This document shows, in pieces, positions 1-10,559 of a stretch of 64,000 nt of DNA. This DNA is from Casuarius casuarius (Eukaryota; Chordata; Aves; Casuariiformes; Casuariidae). A program made the position numbers and the translations under genes. Every line of letters begins with the position of its first letter. The stretch's first letter is position 1. The notes beneath the pieces were generated by a model. The model made no database searches and had not been told where the DNA came from. It saw only the letters and a program-made list of their open reading frames with translations. The stretch spans positions 2,318,708-2,382,707 of the forward strand of contig PTFA01000087.1 in assembly GCA_003342895.1 (NCBI GenBank), read 5' to 3'.

Positions 1-68
1 TACTATTCAAAATGGCATATTAAGCAACAAAATAGATGCTTATATATCTTATTTTATTCTTTTGACAG

Positions 69-183
69 GTGTTGGAGGATCATGGCATGCCAATGGATGA
101 CAATCAATTTAATCTACTAACAGAAAAGTTAGGATTCCCGGATGGAGGGTTGAGTTATGTGGATTTTGTGGCAATATTTGAAG
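69..183 (+). CDS. EFCAB6: EFCAB6 exon 1 of window (internal exon)
   Basis: Codes residues 1-38 plus one base of codon 39. The acceptor is a T-rich tract ending gacag at 64-68; the donor is aag|gtaaag at 184. The frame reads VLEDHGMPMDDNQF and then LSYVDFVAIFE. That is the second half of an EF-hand pair: a linker helix, a degenerate loop around GFPDGGLSYVDF without the usual acidic positions, and the exit helix. The ATG codons inside the exon are not starts, because the open frame runs back to the acceptor. The first half of this pair must be in the preceding exon, outside the window. Confidence 0.82.
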
Positions 184-790
184 GTAAAGGAATTTTAACA
201 GCAACACAGCATAAAACAAACCTTTCCTGGAAAGTGTGGAACTTTCTCTTTCAAGGAAAGGCTACTGGTGAAATTAGGAAGAGATCAGTGGTATGAATTT
301 CAGGATGCTGATGACCATTCTCTCTGTAGTTCTTCGATTCCTGATCTAGTTAACCTGCTGCATATCTAACCCAGAGCTTGAGGGAAACTGGATTATGTGA
401 GATGTGGACTAAGTAAAGGCCAGGAGGGGTGTGATGGAGTTATCAGTACTAGACTGCAGAAGGTAACAGACTGGTCTCTCTGCTTGTGTAGATCCTTCTC
501 CCCAGCATTTCTTACTCCTGTTCAGTCTTGGGACTGTGTTGTATCCCAAGTTCTGATAGTGAACTATTGCTATAGAAGTGTTGTCCAGCAACATCTTTTT
601 TGCTCTCTAAAAGGTCAGGAAAAAGTAACTAATCCTTTCAGGTGCAAAAGATCTGTTAGTAAGCTTTTAGTGATAGGCTTTAGTAGCAGCATATACAACT
701 AGAGCTCTGTGATGTGATCTGCTTACTTACTGGTTTATGGTTTTAATTTAAAGTGTTGCTTTTGAATGTTAAAGCTGTTAAGGGACTTTG

Positions 791-804
791 CTACTAGAGG
801 GTGC
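791..804 (+). promoter_or_regulatory. Possible CTCF-like motif
   Basis: The sequence ctactagagggtgc differs from the common CTCF core ccactagagggcgc only by two C-to-T changes. It lies in intron 1. This is a single-motif resemblance only, and occupancy cannot be judged from sequence. Confidence 0.25.
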
Positions 805-1207
805 TGAAATGCGGTTGTCTATAATATAATAGCTTTATTGGAGTATATAGAATCCCAGTGAGATTGCGTAGACACAGGTATATTGTCCACACATATAATG
901 AGGATGTGGTCTTCGTTGATTTACTGTTGCTGAGGAATGCAACCCAGAGGAATATCTTTGTAATGTGGGAGCACATTGTTTCAGTTCAGCTACTTGCCCA
1001 ACTCCATCAGTAATTTCACTGATTTCGCAGCAGTATGAGTAAGGGTTTCAAATTTTGACTCTTTGAAACTGCTCAAATCTGAACTCATTTTCTTAGGCTG
1101 GAACCTTGGGTGAAAGTTGAGTCTAGTAAGTAATTATTCATTTCTAATTTCTTTTACACATTTTTCTTTTATGCTTTAAATCTAGATTTTCTGGATAAAA
1201 TTGTGAT

Positions 1208-1250
1208 GCCACGAAAGTCAATGGGGGTTTTGCCATTGACTTGAAGAAGG
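1208..1250. repeat. Palindromic interspersed-repeat relic
   Basis: A perfect 10-bp inverted repeat, aagtcaatgg (1215-1224) and ccattgactt (1233-1242), is separated by 8 bases including gttttg. The motif of gaagtcaatggg facing ccattgacttc is one I associate with old, widespread repeats in sauropsid genomes. I cannot name the family with certainty. Confidence 0.4.
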
Positions 1251-2419
1251 CCAGTTTTATTTTCTGTATTATGTGTCTCTTTATTATTTTTCTCAGAGGT
1301 GTCCATTTACTTTCCCACACTGTTTCTATTATTTTCTACTGTCATTGTTTCTCTTTAGATCTAAGAAACGGGGGAGAGCTGACTCGTGGCAGGGCTGATG
1401 TAATATTCAGGTTTTTCTTCACTGAGGCCTAGTGTTTAGAAGTTTGTGAGTATGGTCAGCTAATCATCTGTCCCTCAAAATATTTGCATCCAGTAGCCTC
1501 GTAAAAGATGCTTGAAACAAGTTAACCTTGGTGAAAGTAAGTGTGAACACACTTTGATTTAAGTCAAGAATCAATCAGAAGTGTTTTGTCTGTATTTAAA
1601 GCTTTTCCTTTTGACAGTCATGAGAATCACAGCTTTTCTTTCAGGAGGTTACTAAAGCTCATATTTGTAAAAGAAACTGTAACCCACATTTAACATAAGG
1701 CTCAAAAAGCAGAAAGCAAAGAAAAAAACGTGACTTATTTTTCAGTGATTCGTGATTAATTGCAGGGGAGAGGAAGAGAAGCTCCGACCCCTTGTGCTGT
1801 AGCCACAGTGGTGATAGAAAGACCTGATTCTTTTCCCATAGACTTCTGTGGGAAGACAACACGAGTAGAAATTTTCCTGACTAGACCTCAGTGGAGACTG
1901 GAATTGAAAAAGGGAGGGATAGTGTGTGTGTTGGGGGGAGGAGGGTTACAGAGTAAAATCATAAGAAACAGAAGATGACACAGTGAATACAGTTAGTGAT
2001 GTCACTGGAGTAGGTGTACAGGGTTTTGTCATGTGTAGGTTATTTCTGTCTTCAGAAATGGATTCCTTCAGAAAGGTCCGTTAACTTAGGATTTTTCCAA
2101 TTGGTTAGGAGTAGGGTATAGTGAAATGTCAGTGTGTACATTTTTCTTTGAGAGTTTTTCCCATTTTAAAAATCTGAGATGAGTTAAAGTTATTATAAAA
2201 CATACTAGAAATTTGCTAAATATATGAAGGAAACCACACCTACAAGATGGTGACAACATTTAATTGACTGGGTGAACTACTGGTGCTCACTCAACAGTCT
2301 GAGAGGCCAAGTGTTGTACAGTGTGTTCTTGCTGTAGTTTCATCTATGTAAACCAGACTTAGCTGCAAGGGAATGACTTGTCTGGCTAAACTTTATGGGA
2401 TTATTAATGTCTTAGTTGA

Positions 2420-2454
2420 TGAACTGTTGTCTATATATGAACTGTTGTCTATAT
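2420..2454. repeat. 18-bp tandem duplication
   Basis: tgaactgttgtctatata at 2420 is repeated directly at 2438 with no mismatch over 17 bases. It is intronic, with no evident function. Confidence 0.85.
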
Positions 2455-3666
2455 CGACCCAAGCAAATATAGATACAGATTTCAATACCCTTTTAAAATA
2501 CTCTTTTTAGATACCTTTTTAAATACCCTTTCAGCAATGCAAATGTACAAATGAACAGTGTTCATGTCCATGTGAGATGGGACAGTGGGATGTAGTATGA
2601 AGGTTTCATGGACAAGAGCACATTCCCAGCAAATCCTTTTTGCTTGCTGCCCAGTGACAATTCTACTTTTTCCATATATTCTCTACATGGTTCGTATGTT
2701 GCAGAAAAACTCTAAAATGTTGAAGAGACTTTAAAAGATGTTATTTGGTCTCTTTTTCCCCAAAAGCAAAGCAAAATAGGTACCTAGAGTATCACAGCAC
2801 AGTGAGCAGAAGGAATCAGAAAAGTCTCAAACAGAGACCAAAATAGCTTTTCTATTGCCTAAAAATACCTTAGCCCTTCAGGACTAGAAGTACAAGTTGT
2901 GTGCCCTGCTGGGAAGCTGGCTGTCTCGCTTTCCTGATCCTGCTGGGCTATGAGATAATGAAAGTTAAAGTTGTGACAATATGAAGCTGCCATTTGTGCA
3001 GGACCGAATCTTGCCAGACCCGAACATCAGGCAAAATAGTATCGAGGTGATGCTGTATAGGTGAACTGGAAAGTAAGAAGCATTATGATGGCAGATCTCC
3101 TGAAATACCTTGTGTTGGTTCAAAATAGTGGAGGGTTCAGCCACAATAGAATTACTCTAGGGGAGATGGTCTAGCATGCAGCAGTTGTGCCATGCAGTCA
3201 AAGATATGGCAAATTAATTTCTCTGGTACTGTCTTGCAGCAGGAGCTGCAAACAATGTTCCCTCACAGACACAGGCAATATGACAACAAATCATGGCTTG
3301 CTTAGTGTTCATTTTCTCCTCCTCCAGTCTGATACCCTCCTTCCTCAAAACAACCAGGAACCGGAGAAGGCTAAAGCAAAAGGAGAAGACCCTGTCTTAG
3401 CTGTGCTTCCTTTAGTCAACATTACCCTCTAGAAGCTTCCTTCACCTTGTATTGGGAAGAAGCATAGCAGCTGAGGGAATACCTGGAAATCAGATGGACA
3501 CCACTAATACTGTATACAGCTATTGCACTTTGTCATGTTTAGGCTGTAAAAATGATGATTGCAGGTTTCTTGTTCTGTTTATGTTATTTTACTGTGCTAT
3601 TTATTTATCAGATATGTTTAATATCATCATTTCAATGCTCGCTGTGCTTTGATTTCATTATTCCAG

Positions 3667-3800
3667 ATGCCAGATTGAATGGGCCACAAGCTACATTATG
3701 TCACAGCCCAAACCGCAGAGGAAATAATGCTAAATATCACTACATGACTGCTGAAGAATGTCTCAGTCAGCTTAATGATAAGCTGATGGAAGTCTACGGG
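3667..3800 (+). CDS. EFCAB6: EFCAB6 exon 2 of window (linker)
   Basis: Codes residues 39-83. It completes split codon 39 (g|at, Asp). The acceptor is ttattccag at 3666; the donor is ggg|gtaaat at 3801. The translation DARLNGPQATLCHSPNRRG is polar and probably disordered. It is followed by a helical part, MTAEECLSQLNDKLMEVYG, which starts the entering helix of the next EF-hand, completed in exon 3. This is the least conserved-looking exon. The call rests on splice sites, correct phase with both neighbours (phase 1 in, phase 0 out) and the helix that runs into exon 3. Confidence 0.78.
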
Positions 3801-4892
3801 GTAAATACATTGAGCCATGGTTTGCTTTTGGCAGGGAAGCTAGTTGTTATTGTGATACAAATATTTGTTCTAAAAGTTGGTTTGGGTGAGCTGTCAGAAA
3901 AGTGACTCTAGAAATTATGATGAGTTTCATGTTTTCTGTTCTCTCAGAAAAATCCGGTTCAAATACATTCATTTTTCAAGGCAAAAACTGTTTTTTCTAA
4001 CTGCCTTCTCTGCAGCCTTTGCCAAGAAATTAAAAGCTGAGTTATTTTTTCCCATTCTTTTGTGAGCATAGCTTTTACAGATTTTGCAAGTATCATAGAA
4101 TATCTCTGTACTACTCCTTCACAGAATACTCCATGAACACATGAGTGCAGTCTATCAAAAAGGGGTTCTTTTTTTGCGTATTATTTTCTGTAATTACCAT
4201 TAGAATGTACTCCTTGAAATCCCACCATGGATATGCATAGAATAAGAGAGGTCACATTTCACAAAAGGAAAGAAGCTGCAGGCATTAGCCTTTTGCTCAG
4301 TTCATTCCCTTCCTGTTCCCTGGGAGAACTGGAAAGAGCAGCATCAGGAAAGGGATCCTCTCTTGAAACCAACTTGGACACCCCCAGCAAAGCTGGGCAT
4401 GCTAACAAGTGATTTCTGAAAATCTTCAACATTCTTAAAGGTGTTTGGACTTTCTGTGTTTATTTTAATGGGAGAAGCTGTCTAGCTGCAACGTTAATTG
4501 CTGTTAAGCCTCTCTTCGTAGCAGGTTTTCCAAGCATGTGTAAGACAAAGGGCAGAAATGAGGTACCTCTCAATATAGGATTGATGGGAAGTGGAGGCCA
4601 ATTTGCAGATTTGCTTGGGGGCTGGCTTTTTGATGCACGCTGGTTGTGCTCAGTTCTATACATGCATGAGATGAAAGCAATAGCCCTGTGGTTTACTGCA
4701 GACTATCCTATGCTGGCAGAAGTAGTAGTCTGGCATTGTTTAGCAAGGTGGTACTATAAAAGGTTTGTATTCTCAAACTGCCTTAAAGTATTTGCCTATT
4801 GTCAAAACAAGTCTAGAGCAAACATTTATTATTTATATTTTAAAATATGAAGTTGACATGGTAAATACATTTAGTTAAATGTTCCTTGTTAG
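3801..4892 (+). other. Intron 2, non-coding
   Basis: GT-AG intron of about 1.1 kb. The ORF 4536-4850 looks like chance; it has no splice-compatible ends or family motif. Nothing else is seen. Confidence 0.75.
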
Positions 4893-5128
4893 GACACCTA
4901 TTCTGCCTTCCGTAACACAGACAGTAATCATGATGGTATCATCAACATGCTTGACTTTCGACACCTCTTGGACAGCTTTCTGTTTAGTCTTAGAGATGAG
5001 GAGTTTTTGCGCCTACTTGGTATGTTGAGAATGAACCTGACCTCCACATTAAATTACCAAGAATTTTGTCAACTGTTCCAGACCCAAGAAACTAAGGAGG
5101 TACCTCCTTGGCTGATTCCACTTCACAA
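4893..5128 (+). CDS. EFCAB6: EFCAB6 exon 3 of window (EF-hand pair)
   Basis: Codes residues 84-161 plus two bases of codon 162. The acceptor is ccttgttag at 4892; the donor is caa|gtaaga at 5129. It holds a nearly complete EF-hand pair. The first loop, D-S-N-H-D-G-I-I-N-M-L-D (residues about 93-104), has Asp/Asn/Asp at positions 1/3/5, Gly6, Ile8 and Asp12, so metal binding is plausible. The partner loop around MNLTSTLNYQEF has lost the acidic ligands. The entering helix DTYSAFRN follows directly from exon 2. The tail EVPPWLIPLH leads to the next unit. Confidence 0.92.
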
Positions 5129-7551
5129 GTAAGAAAGAAAAAGTTGTATAGTGCTTACATTAATTTGATGTGTTTATGGAGATGAATATGCTATATGAAA
5201 GCTGGTATTAGATAGGATTGAAAAAAGATTAAGGCATATCTTTATCAAACTGAGGTTGGGTAGCTCTGTAAAGTTATCAGTGATATAGGATCAATTAAAT
5301 AAAATACTGAGTCCAACCTTCAGTTAAAATGAGTAATAACCCCTCGGGACTGTTCAAATCCATATGATTAAACATATATACTGGTACCTGAATTAGAGCC
5401 TTAGAGCTGAGCTAACCCCTTAGCTGAACAACACAGCTGTGTCTCTTGAACGTGCAGAATTGAACACACAGTTTGGGGATGTCATTTTGGGTTGAGGAGC
5501 AGCTCGGGTATTACCTGCCTGCCTCAGTCCCTATCAATTCTGAGACTTGTATCATTGTCAGTGAGCATTAGAGTAGCCCAGGAGTCCACAATCCAGGTCT
5601 TTTTACCACCAAAGCACTGAGGGTAGACAAGATCAGATGAGGTGTGCAAAAATGCTGAGGTGCTGTAGAGTGGGTGGAGGATAGAGAAGATATTGCAGCA
5701 GCCTCCTTTACTCTGAGACGTGATACTGTCTAAAATGTCTGGAATTTTAAAGCCTGAGTTTTTCTTTAATGATAAATAGCACTTAGGCACTAAAAAATTC
5801 GTTCTAAAAACTCGGTGTGAAACTATGTTTAACTATGCAAACAGAGATAAATTGATAAAAATAATGACAAGATTCAGCAGGACTGAAAAAGCTCGTGATC
5901 AGCAACTCATCTCTGCTGCAGCAATGAAGATGTGATATATACACATAGGCTTATTTCCCAGTTTTTATTTGTCTCTTACAGTGTTACTGTTGGCTCAGAT
6001 GCTAGTAATATTTATCTGCTTGGTTTGTTTTTCTTTTTTCCTGAATTGGACAACTGAGTGAATCAAGGACATCAGTCTAAAACAAGAAAGAAAACTGATG
6101 ATCATCACTGGGTCTTGCTAACAGTTGGAGTCTGAGATGAATTAATGTCTTGCTCTCATTTCTGTTTCATTTTGGATTTAGCTCCAAAATTTTCTCATTT
6201 CAAAAACTGTTACTGTTTTAGAAATCTAACAATGAAAATATAGTGATTGAAAGCCCAGAGAATGCTTGCAGCTTCCCAGCTAGGTCTTTATACAATTTTA
6301 AATGGTCAATAGTTTAGGTTTATGGAATCGTGTCCCGAATAGTGGGAGTGGGGAAGCTCTGAGAATCAGAACGTTCCCAGGCACCTAGTATACCTTAATG
6401 TGGCATTTATTTTTCTAAATCCAAGCTGAGCCATAGGCAAAGGCTGTTGAGACCTGGAGCTCTGGAAGTTCAGACATAACTCAGTTGGCAGTGTTGCAGT
6501 TACCCAGGACCTAAGTTCTGATTATGCACGTGCCATGAGTGGTACGAGAAGTCAGTGGGTAGGTCAGATGTAATGATCGTATCTAACATGGTCTGCAGGC
6601 TAAATATTCTATTGCCTCTCATTTGAGATCTTGATCTGTGGAGTGCAGTCCAAGAATGCTGGTGAACTGGGCGCAGAAGCCGTATGTCTTCAGCGTTTTC
6701 TTACAAAGCAACAGCCAGAGGAGAAACTGGTGCTAGGAAGTAGTATGAGATGGGCAGCTGTGCGTTAAGAGAAATGAGCAGCCTTTCCTCAATTTTCTTG
6801 AAATTGCTTAGGAAAGCTAAAGAGCTTTGGGCTCCAAAAGAAGGGCTCTTCCTCTAACACAGAGGAAGGTGCACTATTTCAAAGAACAGTGAGATATGAG
6901 ATCCCTTCCCCCCAGTTCCCAGTTAGGTGTGTTCTTGCGTAGCACGTCGATTTAGTCAGCTTTCTGCATAGCACAATAGCTTTGCTGAATCCTATTCCAA
7001 GGCACCTGTTAATCCCTACATACTTGGACTTCCTCAGAAGCACCAGGCCCTCAAAAGTTCAGCGCTCATAATGCTAAGCAGTGACTGAGTTTGTTTGCAA
7101 ATCTGGGTCTTACTACCTAAACTTACCAGCTATTTCTTGTTAATGCACAAAGACAGTTTTGATCTAAGTTATTGAAGTAAATCAAGGATAATCTTCCTGG
7201 AGTCACTCCAGGATATAATTGTTTCTGAGCTAATTAACATTTCCTTCTATGCGTAAATGATCCATGCTGGCTCTTGAGTTTGAGGGAGAATTGAACAACA
7301 TTGATTTGAAAATAAATAGGGAATTACAAAATTTAAAACATCTTCGCTAACCTGCAGCTAGGGAAATAAGGCAGTATTTAAAGAATTAAGTTTACACAGA
7401 TGTGAACTAACAGTCTTTAATGTGTATCTTAGAAACTAGGAAGCAAAATCTCCACTACCATGAAAAACAACAAAAGGAAAGGAAACTTGTAGAGATTAAA
7501 GATTCTACTAATGTACAGCATAGTTAGTTGTTTTTTCTTTTTTTTTCTGAG
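5129..7551 (+). other. Intron 3, non-coding
   Basis: GT-AG intron of about 2.4 kb. I searched it for an extra exon because the first acceptor I tried for exon 4 gave a phase clash. None was found, and the upstream acceptor of exon 4 removes the clash. No repeat or RNA gene is recognised. Confidence 0.7.
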
Positions 7552-7648
7552 AAAAAAACAGATGATAACGGATGCAGAGCTAGCTTGTGATCAGGCTCAT
7601 TACTACCTTGTTATCAAAGCAAGAACCAGATGGCATGACCTAGCAAGG
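7552..7648 (+). CDS. EFCAB6: EFCAB6 exon 4 of window
   Basis: Codes residues 162-194. The acceptor is a long T tract ending ctgag at 7551; the donor is agg|gtaaga at 7649. It completes a Lys codon (aa|a) and reads KKQMITDAEL followed by ACDQAHYYLVIKARTRWHD, the helical lead-in to the next EF-hand. A second AG ten bases downstream (7561) looks attractive but would break frame with exon 3. The upstream AG keeps frame and adds the short Lys/Gln run. The exon has no in-frame early ATG and is too short to stand out as an ORF; phase and continuity with exon 5 support it. Confidence 0.85.
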
Positions 7649-8620
7649 GTAAGAAGAATGTTTTCTTTAAATAAATAAACTGCACTAATATATTTCAGAA
7701 CATTATGCAATGTTGATCTTCAGATTCTATAAATATTCAAAAAGACCCCTGCAAAATAGCTCATTAATGATAAAAACTTACTATGTGAGTAAAAAAAAAT
7801 CAACAGTTTGAATAGTGTTCAATTTTTGTAGTGTTAATTATATAGTAGCTGCTATTATAGTTGTTTCTAAAACTTTCTTCATATTTTACTATTATTGGTT
7901 TTATTTAATGGTTCTGTTGTAAGAATCGTAACTGGCTTCATCTGAGGCCCATTTGACTAGGTGCTGTACACAAACACACACCCATTTCCATGCTCACACC
8001 CAGTGTTGCCCAGCACAGTGAAGCCTTGATTAGAGTGACCATCCAAAGAGACTCTCATAAAACAGTCCATAAAAATTAATTCTAAATTTTTTTTTAACTG
8101 CTGAATAGTTGCAATGCTTGGAGAACAGAGTAGCACAAGGAAAAAATGAATCTAAATTTTTCGTTGAATGTTTGTGTAAGTGAGACAATAGTACTTGTGG
8201 TCTGAGCTTATAAGATGAGTGGTAAAAAAAAAGCCAACAAAATCTGATACATATTAGATACATAACAAATTAGGGAGCAAATCTGCAGGTCTGCTATTTT
8301 CCAGTTTTCATCTTCCACTGGCAGTGGGCATACCCAGAGATGGATATACAATTTTAGTGTTTGTATCCATGTATTCACCATCAATAAGAGACTTTCCACA
8401 CAGAGTCAGTCCAATGGGAGATATTTTTGAGAGTTGCACATCCATAGTAGAAAGTGGGAAACACTAAAAATCAAATGAATAAACATTAAAAAATGAAATT
8501 CAGACTTGCATGATTTTCCATTTCTTTCTCAATTCACGTTATTCATTAAGCTTATAGAGAGATCAAATGTTTTGTCAAACTTGTTGGTTCTTGTTAGCGA
8601 TGATTTCTTTTACATTCCAG
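7649..8620 (+). other. Intron 4, non-coding
   Basis: AT-rich GT-AG intron of just under 1 kb. Minus-strand ORFs at 8030-8263 and 8208-8399 are judged spurious. Nothing else is seen. Confidence 0.75.
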
Positions 8621-8739
8621 AGTTTTCAGGAATATGACAGTGAAGGAAATGGCATTATACAGCCAGAGGATTTGAAAAAAGTCTTGTTCAGATTTGGCAT
8701 TCCAGTCACCCCAGAAGAATTTAAGAAGCTTTGGGCAAG
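8621..8739 (+). CDS. EFCAB6: EFCAB6 exon 5 of window (EF-hand)
   Basis: Codes residues 195-233 plus two bases of codon 234. The acceptor is ttacattccag at 8620; the donor is aag|gtatga at 8740. The loop D-S-E-G-N-G-I-I-Q-P-E-D has Asp1, Glu3, Asn5, Gly6, Ile8 and Asp12, so it is close to canonical. The exit helix LKKVLFRFGI and the next entering helix PEEFKKLWAR follow. The second loop of this pair is split off into exon 6 at the Arg codon (ag|g). Confidence 0.93.
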
Positions 8740-10331
8740 GTATGACAACTCTAAATGATTAGCTCTTACAATAATGTATCTTTTATAGGATTACAGAGCC
8801 TTTGGCAGTGCAATGAATTACAATAGATTACACTGCACAAGAAAACTTTTATTTTGTTATGAATGTGACCTTAGATCATGATGATGTGTTACAGAAGGCT
8901 ACATTGTATCATACTAAACTCAAGAATACAATTAGATCCATCAGTTTCCAATGAATTCAAAGACAGTATTTCTGTTGACTTCAGTATTACTGGTCGCTTT
9001 AATTTAACATACATGTTCATCTTGGATGGCACTTTGGGGTCACAAGCTAAATTAACTTGGTTTTCATCAATTTTGTATATACACACAAATGCCCACCTCA
9101 GGTTGTTCTGAGTGAAAGTCAGTTCCAAGTGTCTCAGGTCAGCTGGGAAATGCACACAGAACTTCCATCAAGGAGCTCCATAGAGTGTCTGTATTACACA
9201 TCTGTCTGAAGTCAGTTCTGCCAGCCTCTCCTTTTCAGAGCACTAAATTTGCTTGCAACATTTTCAGCCTAAATAAAAGTGATTCAGTCAAAAGAAGAAT
9301 GCTACATACCAAATACATAACAAAAGAAAGTAAGGTAATTTCATGCTGTGTAAAGATAGCAAGTAATATCATGAAATGTTTTTATAGACAAATAATTTGT
9401 TGTGAAGTGGGGGGAAAATACTTTTCTGCTCTCAGCTAAGAGGAACTGTGCTATAAACAGTCTTTGAAATGGCATAGATGTCAGCTGTATGTGACATTAT
9501 ATAAAAACCTGCCTTCCTTACAGATTTATTTAAAAAAAAAATCGCTCTCCCCAACATACAGAACCCAAGTGTAGTGCATCTTGGTTTCAAACTGCATTAA
9601 CTATATGTTTTTTTTCTAGCACTGATTCATCTCTGAATTATTTTCTACTCCATTAGATTTTACTTTCCGTTCTTATTCCTTATGGATGCCATGGCACACT
9701 GAAGAGTATCCTTTTCATGCAGTCATCTGCTGCACAATTTCACTCCCATAAGCCACTGCTTTTATAGAATAGATAAAATCTCTTACGTGCCTGATACGTC
9801 TGTAAGTTGAATAAAGGAATTAGAGTGAAGCTGAAGCTAAATTAGGCATTACCATGCATCGGAGCACTAGCAGTGGGAGAGACTGCAGGGGAAAAACCTA
9901 TGGAAATGTTCATACCTAAGAAAATATGAAAAATGTTTATGAAGTTAAGCACACGTTGCTGAAGGGTTATTACAATTCTGAGCATCTCAGATTTGTGTGA
10001 CCCATTTGAGACATTTGGCGCTGAAGCTTTAGAAGTCAGATGCTCTTTGTCTCAAGTCAGACACTGCAAAGCAGCTGTACTGAGAGCTGGAGAGTGCTCC
10101 TGACAATTTGGTCCTCAGGGTAAAATTTTCAGAAATGACTCTGTGATTATGAAGCAGAAGTCCTATCTTTTGAGTCTCATATAAAGTCACTCACTCATTC
10201 TCTGTGTGGTATGGCACCTCTATAAGGAAGGGAAGTCAGTGAGATTTAAGCTGCTAAGTCACTTAAGGACATCTGCAATGCCTTTCTATGAGGAATACAT
10301 GAATATTTAAAAAGAGCATTTCTTTTTCAAG
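8740..10331 (+). other. Intron 5, non-coding
   Basis: GT-AG intron of about 1.6 kb. ORFs on both strands at 8878-9155 and 9185-9439 overlap each other and lack support. No repeat is recognised. Confidence 0.75.
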
Positions 10332-10559
10332 GTATGATACAGATGCAAAAAGATATCTTACTCACCAAGAATTTTTACAGAAACTGGGGATAGAGTTTGC
10401 ACCTGCTGACACAGGGCTCAGCAGACATATCACAGAAGACAAGTATGCACACTTAAAAGCACATTATAATAATCAGCGAAAGAAGCATTCAAAGCTGGAA
10501 GAGCAGCAGAAACAGCAAACTAAAGCTCTGCATGTAAACAAAATGAAAAAGCAGATCAA
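10332..10559 (+). CDS. EFCAB6: EFCAB6 exon 6 of window (EF-hand half plus basic helix)
   Basis: Codes residues 234-309 plus two bases of codon 310. The acceptor is ctttttcaag at 10331; the donor is caa|gtaagt at 10560. It begins with the second loop of the pair started in exon 5, Y-D-T-D-A-K-R-Y-L-T-H-Q-E-F. Here Asp1, Asp3 and Glu12 remain, but Lys/Arg replace positions 5/6, so calcium binding is doubtful. After LQKLGIEFAPADTG comes about 45 residues very rich in Lys, Gln, Glu and His (NNQRKKHSKLEEQQKQQ and on to NKMKKQIK). This is probably a long charged helix or short coiled coil separating EF-hand pairs. Confidence 0.9.

Larger units (their letters stand above)
184..3666 (+). other. Intron 1, non-coding
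   Basis: GT-AG intron of about 3.5 kb between exons 1 and 2. It contains a possible CTCF-like site (791-804), a small palindromic repeat relic (1208-1250) and an 18-bp tandem duplication (2420-2454), listed separately. Small ORFs at 397-702 and 3187-3432 have no protein-like features or splice support. Nothing else is recognised. Confidence 0.75.

Noticed and set aside
7562..7648. Exon 4 starting at the AG of 7561, with ATG as first codon
   Set aside because: It would need phase 0 from exon 3, which ends in phase 2. The AG at 7551 resolves this with a good T tract.
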